Below are positions 36,198-45,200 of a DNA stretch of 64,000 nucleotides, one piece after another. The DNA is from an uncultured Eubacteriales bacterium. GTDB taxonomy: Bacteria; Bacillota; Clostridia; Christensenellales; Borkfalkiaceae. Under the pieces are notes generated by a model. The model saw only the letters and a list, made by a program, of their open reading frames with translations, did no database searches and had not been told where the DNA came from. Within the stretch, counting starts at the first letter, position 1. Every line of letters begins with the position of its first letter. A program made the translations under genes and the position numbers. The stretch is taken from assembly GCA_905209085.1 (NCBI GenBank), contig CAJLRM010000002.1, forward strand, positions 1 to 64,000. Reading direction: 5' to 3'.

Positions 36198-37616
36198 ATG
36201 AGAAAATACATCAAAGGTTTGTCTGTACTTTTGGCCGCGGGGATGCTTTTCGGCTTTGCGGCGTGCGGAGGCGGAACGTCCGATTCAAGCGGCGGCGGAC
36301 AGAGCAACGTTTCCGATTCGGAAGACGACACGTTCGGCAGCGGCGGGGACAAAAAGACCGTCGTGCGCTATTATTCGTTTAACGACGCGGAAACCAATTC
36401 CAAGCTGAAAAAGGCGCTCGAAGAGGATTTTTACGTAAAGTATCCGAATATTCGCGTACAGACGGAAATTTCGACGGGGTCTTTCTACACCAATTTGTTG
36501 AACGACTTTGCGGGCAGAACGGAAGCGGACGTGTTCGGCATGGAGCCGGGCGAAATTTATCCCTTCCTCTCCGCGGGTTATCTCGAACCGCTGGACGGCT
36601 ATTTCGAGGCGTCGGAGAAGGTGGCTTTGGACGACGTTTGGGACATCAACACGCAGGCTTACGCCTACGACCCCGCCACTAAAAAATTCGGCACGGGCAA
36701 GACGTACGCCGTGATGAAGGACTGGACGACGGACACCATGCTCCTTTACAACCGCGCCCTGTTTACGAAAGAGCAGCTCGCCGTCATCGAAAGGGATTCG
36801 GACGGGGACGGGATAGCGGATCCCCTCTCTTTCGCGGAGTTCGAAACGCTGTGCGATCAGCTTTTAAAGCGTTCGGGGGCGAATATCACGCAGTATTCTT
36901 TCCTGCCCGGGCTTGCCGAGGCGAAAGTGCTGGCGCAGTTCATCACCAACGCGGGGCTGTCCTGGTTCGATCCCGTCACCTATCAATCCACTTTCGACAC
37001 CAAGGCGGTGCAGGACGTCGTCAGATATTATTACGACATTTTAGGCGCCAACGAAGTGAACAATACGGGCTCCACCTTCTATCCCATCTTTGCGCAGGGA
37101 AAGCTGGCGATGACGATGGGAGGGCTCTACTGCGTCGATTTTTACGGCCTGGATAAACTCGACCTCGGCGTGGCGTATCCTCCCGTCAAGGAGAAGGGGA
37201 TGACGAGCAAGCCCTACACGACGGGCTGCGTCGGCTTTTCCGTGTCCTCTCGTTCCAAGGTGAAGGACGCGGCGTTCAAATTTGTCGAATGGTATCTCGA
37301 ATATTACGGGGAACAGGACGCCAAAAAGTGCAACAACTTCCCCGCGCTCAAAAAGTATGCGGAAGAGTATATGCTCGATCCCGAAGTGAACACGAATCCC
37401 GTCAAATTCAAGGCGACGGGGCTGTTTTACGAATCGCTGACGAAGGCGGTGGTCATCGACCGCAACCCGTACTGTTCGCAGGCTTCTTTCGAAAATATCG
37501 AACTGACGTACACGGGCGAATATCTCGAAGGCGCGATGAGTTTCGACGAGTTCTGGGACGTTCTGGATTACGAAATCAACAAGCGCGTCCGACAGGCGCA
37601 GCAGGCGGAGAACTGA
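36198..37616 (+). CDS. Sugar ABC transporter substrate-binding lipoprotein
   Basis: Family 1 extracellular solute-binding protein of a CUT1 importer, 472 residues. It has a signal peptide with lipobox (FAAC, Cys about 22), a Gly/Ser linker, and a mature part with the type II periplasmic fold: VVRYYSFNDAETNSKL at the start, AEADVFGMEPGEIYPF, GKLAMTMGGLYCVDFY in the second lobe, and TTGCVGFSVSSRSKVKDAAFKFVEW. ACGGAGGT at 36183-36190 fixes ATG 36198. It captures an oligosaccharide outside the cell and delivers it to the permease pair encoded directly downstream. The lipid anchor keeps it on the membrane, as usual in Gram-positives. Confidence 0.93.
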   Translation: MRKYIKGLSVLLAAGMLFGFAACGGGTSDSSGGGQSNVSDSEDDTFGSGGDKKTVVRYYSFNDAETNSKLKKALEEDFYVKYPNIRVQTEISTGSFYTNLLNDFAGRTEADVFGMEPGEIYPFLSAGYLEPLDGYFEASEKVALDDVWDINTQAYAYDPATKKFGTGKTYAVMKDWTTDTMLLYNRALFTKEQLAVIERDSDGDGIADPLSFAEFETLCDQLLKRSGANITQYSFLPGLAEAKVLAQFITNAGLSWFDPVTYQSTFDTKAVQDVVRYYYDILGANEVNNTGSTFYPIFAQGKLAMTMGGLYCVDFYGLDKLDLGVAYPPVKEKGMTSKPYTTGCVGFSVSSRSKVKDAAFKFVEWYLEYYGEQDAKKCNNFPALKKYAEEYMLDPEVNTNPVKFKATGLFYESLTKAVVIDRNPYCSQASFENIELTYTGEYLEGAMSFDEFWDVLDYEINKRVRQAQQAEN

Positions 37617-37720
37617 GCTGTGCGCGCCTTTTGGAAACCAATCGGCAAAACGGAGGGGCAGGGCTGCGGCGAAGGATATAATTTGCCGCTTTCCTGCCGC
37701 CCGGAATACGGGGATAAGAC

Positions 37721-38593
37721 ATGAAAAAGGAAAAGAAGACGACCTTGCAGTTTTTGGGCTATATCAGTCCGTGGATGGTGGGGTTTCTCTGCTTCGGGGT
37801 ATTCCCGATGCTCTATTCTCTCTATATGAGCTTTTGCTCCTATCAGATGGTGGGGACGCCGAAGTTTGTGAAATTTCAGAATTATATCGACCTCTTCAAG
37901 TACGAGCGATACTTTTTCAAGACGTTTAAAAACACGTTCGTATTCATGGGCGCCACGACCATCTTCGGAATGTCGGCGGGGCTGGCGTTTTCGCTCGTCA
38001 TCAATTCGGTGCCCAAATGCAAGAGGTTTTTTCAGACGCTCTACTATCTGCCCGCCGTGCTGCCCTTTATCGCGGGCACCATGCTCTGGGAGTCCATGTA
38101 CGCGAAATACGGCATTCTCAACAGTATGCTGACTACTTTCGGCATGGATTCGATTAATTTCTTGGGCTATAAAAACGCGATGAACAGCCTCATCGTCATG
38201 GCGGTGTGGAGCGGGATCGGCGGAAAGATCACCATGCTGCTGCCCGCCGTGGCGGGCGTGCCCACGGAGCTTTTGGAATCCATGGACATCGACGGGGCGA
38301 GCGCCTGGAAGAAGTTTACCCATGTCACTCTGCCCATGATCAGCCCGACCATTTTCTATCTTCTCATCATGGATATCATCGGCGGCTTGCAGGCGTACGG
38401 CCCCATGATGATGCTGGGCGGGGGCACCGCCACCATGACCGCCACCTTGCAGATCTACAATTACGCGATGGTGGATCACATGATGGGGTACGCCAGCGCC
38501 TATGCGTGGATCGTGTTTCTGCTGGTGCTCCTCGTCACGTTCGTCTTCTTTAAGTTCGGCGGCAAAAAAGTTTATTACGCGGACGGTGACTGA
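37721..38593 (+). CDS. CUT1 sugar ABC permease, MalF-type
   Basis: A 290-residue inner-membrane permease with six hydrophobic segments. The EAA loop that contacts the ATPase is readable as LLESMDIDGASAWKKFTHVTLPMISP (about 185-210). The N-terminus ISPWMVGFLCFGVFPMLYSLYMSF is typical of the MalF/LacF group. It lies about 105 bases after the binding-protein gene and one base before the second permease gene. No dedicated ATPase is encoded in the window, so a shared MsmX/UgpC-type ATPase elsewhere must drive it (established pattern for CUT1 systems in Firmicutes). Confidence 0.93.
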   Translation: MKKEKKTTLQFLGYISPWMVGFLCFGVFPMLYSLYMSFCSYQMVGTPKFVKFQNYIDLFKYERYFFKTFKNTFVFMGATTIFGMSAGLAFSLVINSVPKCKRFFQTLYYLPAVLPFIAGTMLWESMYAKYGILNSMLTTFGMDSINFLGYKNAMNSLIVMAVWSGIGGKITMLLPAVAGVPTELLESMDIDGASAWKKFTHVTLPMISPTIFYLLIMDIIGGLQAYGPMMMLGGGTATMTATLQIYNYAMVDHMMGYASAYAWIVFLLVLLVTFVFFKFGGKKVYYADGD

Positions 38594-38594
38594 T

Positions 38595-39518
38595 ATGGAA
38601 ACTTTACAAATAACGAACGGCGCGCCGTCTGCGGCGCCCCCGCAGCCCGAACGGGTAAAGACGCTGGCGAGCCGCAAAAAGCGCTCCCTGCGCAAAAATA
38701 TCGTCTTTTACGCGCTGCTCTCTTTGGTGGGCGTGTTCATGATCCTGCCCACCGTGGTGATGGTGCTGTCTTCCTTCAAGACGTACGACGAATATTACAG
38801 CCTGCAATTCCGCTTTCTGCCCAAGATCTGGGCGTTCGACAATTACGCCCGCGTCTTTCAGGCGGACGCGAATTTCTTTCGCTGGATAGGGAACACGTTT
38901 GTACTCATCCTTTCCAATACCGTGATCTGCACGGTCAGCACCATTTTCGTCGCCTACGGTTTCGCAAAATTTCGCTGCAAGATCGCGGACGGATTTTTCA
39001 TGGTGCTTCTCTGCACGATGATGATCCCCTGGGCGGTGACGATGATCCCTTCCTACATCATCTGGGCGAGGCTGGGGCTTACCGATTCCTTCTGGCCGCT
39101 CGTCCTGCCGAGCATCGGCGGCAGCGCCTATTACACGTTCATGTTCAAACAGAATATGCGCGGCATTCCGAACGAAATCATGGAGGCGGCGGAAATGGAC
39201 GGCGCCAATTCCTTTGTGCGGCTGTGGGCGGTGGTGGTGCCCAACTGCGTGCCCGCCATCGCCACGATGGTGCTCTTCACCGCCATGGGCATCTGGGGGG
39301 ACTATTTAGGACCTTTGATCTATCTGAGAACTCCCGAAAAATTCAATATTTCCCTCGGACTCAATATGCTGCGCGCCCAGACGACGCAGGGCAAACAGGA
39401 CACTCCCATGCTGCTGGCGGCGAGCGTCCTCATGGCTATCCCGTCCGTCGTCATGTACTTTTTGGGAACCAAAGTGTTTGCAAAGGGCATTTCCTTGCAG
39501 GGCGGCGTCAAGGGATAA
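38595..39518 (+). CDS. CUT1 sugar ABC permease, MalG-type
   Basis: A 307-residue partner permease. A 35-residue cytoplasmic N-terminus is followed by six membrane segments. The EAA motif is EIMEAAEMDGANSFVRLWAVVVPNCVPA (about 200-227). The C-terminus KVFAKGISLQGGVKG is the classic MalG-type ending. ATG 38595 begins one base after the preceding stop, with GGACGGTGA as Shine-Dalgarno; the longer overlapping frame from 38502 is out of character. It forms the channel heterodimer with the MalF-type protein. Confidence 0.94.
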   Translation: METLQITNGAPSAAPPQPERVKTLASRKKRSLRKNIVFYALLSLVGVFMILPTVVMVLSSFKTYDEYYSLQFRFLPKIWAFDNYARVFQADANFFRWIGNTFVLILSNTVICTVSTIFVAYGFAKFRCKIADGFFMVLLCTMMIPWAVTMIPSYIIWARLGLTDSFWPLVLPSIGGSAYYTFMFKQNMRGIPNEIMEAAEMDGANSFVRLWAVVVPNCVPAIATMVLFTAMGIWGDYLGPLIYLRTPEKFNISLGLNMLRAQTTQGKQDTPMLLAASVLMAIPSVVMYFLGTKVFAKGISLQGGVKG

Positions 39519-39652
39519 AAGACGGTTGCTTTTCAAAACGTTTTCAGACTCTTTTTAAGGGGGCTGCGAGCGTTTTGAAGGGCGTCCGCGTATCTTTCCT
39601 CGAAAAGACGGAAACGTCGAACGTAGAGGCAAACAGAGGTGTTTAAAAGGAT

Positions 39653-40588
39653 ATGGAGAAAATTATTTTCGACACGGATATCGGCGGCGACTGCGACGAC
39701 ACGGGCTCGCTTGCGATCGTGCACGAATGCGAGCGCGCGGGAAAGGCGAAGCTCCTCGCCGTGACGCTGAGCACGGCAAGCCCGTATGCGGCGGGCTGCG
39801 CGGACGCGATAAACCGCTGGTACGGCCGCGAAGTGCCGATCGGGCAGACGAAGAGGACGCCGCCCGGGGAGGATCCGGGCTTTTATGTCAAGTCCTACGG
39901 CAGGCACATTGCGGCAGTTTACGACAACGCCTATAAAGCGAACGGAGGAAATGCGCCCGAGGACGCCGTGCGGGTGCTCCGGCGGACGCTGGCGGAAAAT
40001 ACGGGAGAGAAAATCACGATCGTCGCGGTCGGGTGCTGTATCAACATCGCCGCCCTTTTAAAAAGCGGCGGGGACGATATTTCCCCCCTTTCGGGCAGGG
40101 AACTTTTGGCGCGGGAGGCAAAGGCGCTCTCTTTGATGGGCTGCTTTTTCCCGTCCGAGGAAGTGCCCGAAGTTTGGTTCGGTACGGAAAAGATGGAAGC
40201 CGAGTGCAATATCAAGGTGGATATCGGCGGGGCGAGGACGGTGTTCGAAGAGTGTCCCGTGCCCGTTTTGGTGGCGCACTATCTCGTCGGATGGCACATT
40301 CACACGGGCGGCGTGCTCATCGAAAAGGACAGAAAAAATCCCGTCGCGGAATCCTATTTCGTACACTCTCACGGCAATCGGGACAGCTGGGATTTAGTGG
40401 CTTCCTATGTGGCGATCTTCGGCGCCGACGGCGTGTTCACCCTCTCGGAGCCGGGGCGGGTGACGATAGACGAGAGGGGCGTATCCGCGTTTGTTCCCGA
40501 CGGGTCGGGAAAGCACCGCCTCGTGAACTGTCCCGATTTTTCCGCGGCGGAAAAGCGTCTGGACGGGATCCTGCTCGGCAAAGTGTAA
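39653..40588 (+). CDS. Inosine/uridine-type nucleoside hydrolase family protein
   Basis: A 311-residue cytoplasmic protein of the nucleoside N-ribohydrolase superfamily, which cleaves the N-glycosidic bond of nucleosides with a calcium-bound water. The Asp-rich N-terminal signature is DTDIGGDCDDTGSLAI (residues 7-22), slightly unlike the usual DTDPGxDDA, and the second half has the SHGNRDSWD-type active-site segment. AAAAGG lies just before the ATG. It ends the sugar-importer operon, so the substrate may be an imported ribosyl or other furanosyl glycoside rather than a normal nucleoside; this is inference. Similar diverged members occur in glycan loci of gut bacteria. Confidence 0.85.
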   Translation: MEKIIFDTDIGGDCDDTGSLAIVHECERAGKAKLLAVTLSTASPYAAGCADAINRWYGREVPIGQTKRTPPGEDPGFYVKSYGRHIAAVYDNAYKANGGNAPEDAVRVLRRTLAENTGEKITIVAVGCCINIAALLKSGGDDISPLSGRELLAREAKALSLMGCFFPSEEVPEVWFGTEKMEAECNIKVDIGGARTVFEECPVPVLVAHYLVGWHIHTGGVLIEKDRKNPVAESYFVHSHGNRDSWDLVASYVAIFGADGVFTLSEPGRVTIDERGVSAFVPDGSGKHRLVNCPDFSAAEKRLDGILLGKV

Positions 40589-40800
40589 GAGTCTGAACGA
40601 AAGGATCCTCTGAAAAGAGAAAAAACGTTCGGACGAAATTTTGCACGGCGGAACAGGCGAGCGTCTGAACGGACATTTGTCGGGAAAAGCAAAAAACGTC
40701 GGACGGGATAGCGAGCGGCAAAACAGGAACGCGAAAATAGGGCTGCGGCGGATGCCGCGGACGAAAAAAAGCGGGCGTCCGCGCTTTCGCCCGAACGTCC
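40589..40800. other. Imperfect repeated intergenic sequence
   Basis: Two diverged copies of a roughly 45-base segment (about 40619-40667 and 40690-40735) share AAAAAACGTTCGGACG and GCGGCAAAACAGG elements. There is no gene. Confidence 0.35.
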
Positions 40801-40803
40801 GCC

Positions 40804-40977
40804 GAGAATTACAGAGATAAAATTTTTAAATAATCAACGCTTCCCCAAGGCGTGCGGGAAATTGCAGAAATAAGATTTTCGAAAGATTTTTAATCGGCGT
40901 TTCCCGCCTGCTTGTCGGAAATTACAGAAATAGGATTTTTCAATTATCTTTTTCGCGTTTCCCTGCGAACGTCTGTC
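40804..40977. repeat. Three imperfect 53-60 bp tandem repeats
   Basis: Three units begin near 40804, 40858 and 40918. Each has the core GAAATTACAGAAATAGGATTTTT followed by an AT-rich spacer and GCGTTTCCC; cores are at 40808, 40861 and 40921. They lie in the convergent gap between the nucleoside-hydrolase gene and the AraC gene. No ORF, mobile element or CRISPR-like spacer structure is associated. They could be repeated protein-binding sites or a decaying intergenic repeat family. Confidence 0.55.
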
Positions 40978-41249
40978 AAAAAACGGCGGGGAATCGTAAA
41001 AAACGCCGTGCGAACTTTTTGAGAAGTTTCGTCGGGGCATCGATAGGCGGCCGCAGAAAAAACTTCCTTCCGTGCTTTCCTGAAAAGCGCGCGGAGAAAG
41101 AGAAAACCGCGTTTTTCCCGCTTCCGCTCTCTCGATAGAACTTCCGCGCCGAAAGAGGGGGACGGGACGCTTTTGAAGCTCGAAGGAAACCGAGGACGCA
41201 GGCAATGTTTGCGCCTCGCTTTGCCGATAAAGCCGGATTTTGCGGGACG

Positions 41250-42116
41250 CTACTGTGCCGATTTCGAATATTTGACGCGGAACTGCGAGGGGCGGCAGCC
41301 GAGAATTTTATGAAACGTCTTGCAGAATTGCGCCGTGGAAGAGAAGCCGACCATTTCCGCCACCTCGTAAACGTGCAGATTTTTGTCGCTCAGCAAAAGC
41401 TCGCTCGCGCGCTGGATTCTCAGATTTTGCAGGTATTGATAGGGCGGCTGCTTCAAGGTGGATTCGAACAGCGTGGAGAAATAGGTGCGGGAGATGCCAA
41501 GCTCCCGACAGAGCTGGGAAACGTTCATGGGTTTGTGCAGATTCGCCTGCATATACGCCACGGCGGTGTCGATGATGGAGGAGGACATTCCCTGATCTTT
41601 CGGCTCGCCGCTGCGCAGTTTTGCGGCGCAGTTTCTCAAAACTTCGAAACACATCGCGCCGACGGAGAGGGCAAAGACGGGCGCGTTTGTCACGGCCCCC
41701 TCGCGCAGGACGGAAAGATATTTTTTCAAAGGCGCAATGTCCTCGTCCTCGAAATCGAAAACCGCCGTTTCGTCCGTAAAGCCGCATTGTTCGAAGAGCG
41801 TGTCGCAGTCGGTGCCCGAAAAGGAGATCCAGCAGTACGTCCAGCTCTTTCCTTTTTCCGCCTCGTAGCGAATGAGATTTTCGGGCGTGATGACGAACGC
41901 CTTGCCTTTGGAAAGAGAGAACGTCTTTCCGTCCCGATAAAAGCACCCCGTCCCTTCGAGCACGAAATGCACGATGTGATTGTGGCGATAGCAGAGGGCG
42001 CTGTTGTGGGAATCGCAGTCGTTCGTTTCCTCGCCGAATTCCGTCACGTTCAGACCCTTATAGACGGGCTGATAGTCGATATAGGTGAGCACCTTTTCGT
42101 TATGGATGATATACAT
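41250..42116 (-). CDS. AraC-family transcriptional regulator
   Basis: A 288-residue regulator with an N-terminal cupin sensor (YRHNHIVHFVLEGTGCFYRDGK, SLSKGKAFVITPENLIRYEA) and a C-terminal AraC double helix-turn-helix (about 190-285): SQLCRELGISRTYFSTLFESTLKQPPYQYL and YEVAEMVGFSSTAQFCKTFHKILGCRPSQFR. Binding of a sugar ligand is typical. ATG 42116 is used because GAGGAT lies 8 bases upstream; a longer frame starts at the promoter. It is divergent from the 1302-residue surface-protein gene with a 164-base shared region, so it probably controls that gene and itself, perhaps also the importer operon on its other side. Confidence 0.93.
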   Translation of the reverse strand: MYIIHNEKVLTYIDYQPVYKGLNVTEFGEETNDCDSHNSALCYRHNHIVHFVLEGTGCFYRDGKTFSLSKGKAFVITPENLIRYEAEKGKSWTYCWISFSGTDCDTLFEQCGFTDETAVFDFEDEDIAPLKKYLSVLREGAVTNAPVFALSVGAMCFEVLRNCAAKLRSGEPKDQGMSSSIIDTAVAYMQANLHKPMNVSQLCRELGISRTYFSTLFESTLKQPPYQYLQNLRIQRASELLLSDKNLHVYEVAEMVGFSSTAQFCKTFHKILGCRPSQFRVKYSKSAQ

Positions 42117-42177
42117 AAAACAAATCCTCAGCCGTATTGAAAGCGCGCAGGACGTTTCCGCGCTTTCCCATGTAAAA

Positions 42178-42206
42178 ATTATACTACAATCAGAACAAAA
42201 AAACAA
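42178..42206 (-). promoter_or_regulatory. Promoter of the AraC gene
   Basis: Minus strand TTGTTT (42206-42201) and TATAAT (42183-42178), spacer 17. Confidence 0.65.
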
Positions 42207-42224
42207 CTGTTTCAAAAAGATTTA

Positions 42225-42242
42225 TACGGCGGAAGAGCCGTA
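42225..42242 (+). other. Leader hairpin of the surface-protein gene
   Basis: TACGGC-GGAAGA-GCCGTA, 39 bases before the ATG. Confidence 0.35.
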
Positions 42243-42280
42243 AAAATAGAAATCGATTCATATCGGGAGGGAAAAAAACC

Positions 42281-45200
42281 ATGAGAAACAACAAAAACAG
42301 GCGTGCCGCTTTGGCGGTCTTGTCCGTATTCTGCGGCGCAGCGATTTTAAGCGGCGCCTTTGCGGGGACGCGCGGATTTCGGATGAACGCGGACGCGGAA
42401 GATACGCTGCTTTACGGCGCGGACTTCGAAAACCTCGCCGTGACGGCGACGGGCGACGAGATTTACGGCGCCACCGCCATCGCGGGCACGACCCGTTCCG
42501 TCGTGCAGTCCACCGCGTCCTATATCGAGGCTCCGTACACCTTTTACGACAACGGATATCAGCAGTCCATGCTGTATATCGACACCGGCCGCGCGGGAAT
42601 GTCCGCTACGGATACGGCGAAAACGTATACGTACTCGCTGGAATTCAACGCTTACGGCTTGATTGCCAGCACCGTTTTGATGCTCCGAGGGGAGAACACG
42701 GATTCCTTCAATTCCGTCATCACCTTCCGTCCCGACGGCAACGCAGAAGCGTCCAATTACGGTACGGAAAAATACATCACCCTTTCCTCGGCGCAAAGGA
42801 GTACGGACGGATGGTGGAAGGTGGAATTTACCGCCCGCGGCACGGGGAGCTATCTCACTTCCGAATGGAGCGTGGTGACGTCCGACTACGAAACGGCGAA
42901 CGCGGAGAACAATACGGGACTTCGCATTTCGGGATTCGACATTTCGGAAGGGGAAAATTCCGTATATTCCCTCTCCGTCGCGCCCGGGCTTTCGGGCAAC
43001 GACGCCGTGTTCGGCGCCACCGGCTTTGCGGGCATCGCCTCCGCGTCCACCAAGGCGGGCGACGGGATTGAGGGCAAGAGCTTAAAAGCCGTCTATGATT
43101 TCTGGTCCACCGCCGAGGGCGGCTGGCAGAAAGAGCCGCTCTACACCAATGAAAACAATCTGAACGTGGAGATGAAGGCGGGGAAACAGTACGTCCTGGA
43201 ATTTGAAACGGCGTTTTTCGGAAAAGTGGCGCAGGCGAATTGCCTGCTCTCTCAGATCGGCGCGGAAAATATCGATATCAATTCTCAGATCATTCTCAAA
43301 AGCGACGGAACGCACGAATATGCGGATTACGGCGCCGATAAAATTTTCGAGAGCTGCGCGATTACGAAGACGGGAAACGTCTTTAAAGTGAAAGCGGTGA
43401 TAAAAGGGCTGGGCGGAAAGTTCAAACTGATGATCAATATGCTCTCCTCGGACGCGGACGGAGCCAATGCCGCCAAGGATACGGGATTGTATTTCGACAA
43501 TCTGAAAATTTCCGAAAAAGGCTCGGATACTCCCGATACGCCCGATACTCCCGATACCCCCGACGTGACGGGAGAATACAAGACGGTGTTTGCGGCGGAT
43601 TTCAACAACGTGCCCCTCGAAACGTCCGGCAGCGACCCCATGTATCACGCGACGGGATTCGCGGGCACCTGCGCGCAGATAGGCATCGCGGAAAACGGAG
43701 TGGGCGAAAGCCGCTGCATGAAAGCGGTCTACGAGTTCTTTTCCGCCGCCGAGGGCGGCTGGCAGAAGGGCAACGCCTATCTCGATTCGGGCAAGACGGG
43801 CGTCACCTCCACGGAAACTATCTACCGCTATCAGATGAAAATAAAGCCGTTCGGCAACTGGGAAAAAATGTCCGTGGGCTTCCAATCTCCTTCCGACATA
43901 AAAGAATTCGTCTATCTCAACAAAGACGGTACGGTGACGGAGGAAAAGAACGCGAACGGGATGCTCATCAAGGCGGAATGCGCCTATCAGGACGGCGTAT
44001 ACGACCTCACCGTATACCTGTACGGCACGGACGGATGGCTGTTCAACTATTTCTATATGCTCTCTTCCGATCCCGAGGCTGCTAACACGAATAAGGACAC
44101 GGGATTTTATCTCGACGATTATTCGATGGCGAAACAGAAGAAAGCCGAGGAAGTGGGGCTCAATAAGAAGTCCTCTTTCTACAACAAGGCGACGGGCGGC
44201 GATTTCGTCACGGCGGCTACTTTCGCGGACATCGCCTCCGTCAAGATAGGGGATACCGTTTTGACGAGCGAGCAGTACGCGTTTGCGGACGGATTTCTGA
44301 CCGTCAGGGAAAGCGTCCTGAAAGGGCTGGCGGCGGGCACCTACGTCTTGACTGCCGAGAGCGCGGAAGGAAACGCCGCGACGGCGGAGATCGTCGTGGG
44401 CGACGCGGCTTCGGGAACGGTGAAGGAGATGGATTTCTCCGCCATGCCCGATTTAAACGGGGATCAGGCGGCGAAGGATACCTTCTATCAGAACAGCTTT
44501 ATGGACCCCGCCTATCAGAATATCTTTACCGTGGACGAGGGCGACAACCGCATGATCAAATTCGTCAACCCCGATGCGGCGTCCGAAGTGCTGCGGGATA
44601 TGTTTCAGTTTAACCCGAGAGAGGGCAGGCTGAATACGCTGACGAAGGATAGATGGCACACCGTTTCCCTGGATTGGAAGCCCGAAAACGGCACCGTTCT
44701 CGGTATGAAAGGCAACGTTTACGAAAACGGTGCGGATACGCAGATCTTCTATATGGAGATAGATCTCGTGCACGGCAAACGGACGGACGACGGCAGGCAG
44801 ACGCACGACGCCAGCTGGTCGGTGACGGACAAGGGGAACGGCTGGTATACGCTGACGCTGTCCTTCTTCTATACGGGAGAGAATTTCGGCAAAGACGCCG
44901 CGGCGTATATCGTGTTCAGCTCGGCTAAGGAAAACGCGGACACCGCGTGGTATCTCGACAACATCGAGGTGAAATCGGAAATGTATCCCGCCTTTGTCAG
45001 CGGCAGCGGCAATTACGACCTCGCCGCGGGCAGCGTTCCCTATTACCTCCTCGATCTGTGCCGCGTATTCGACATCACCTCCGTCAAGCTGGGCGATACC
45101 GCTTTGATCGAGGGAACGGATTACGCCCTCTCTTCCACGCCGCTCGGCTATACGAGGATGGATCTGACCGAGGAGTTCTGTAAAAAGTACGCGCTCGGCA

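Noticed and set aside
40804..40977. CRISPR array
   Set aside because: Repeats are imperfect, only three, and there is no constant repeat with unique spacers nor any cas gene.
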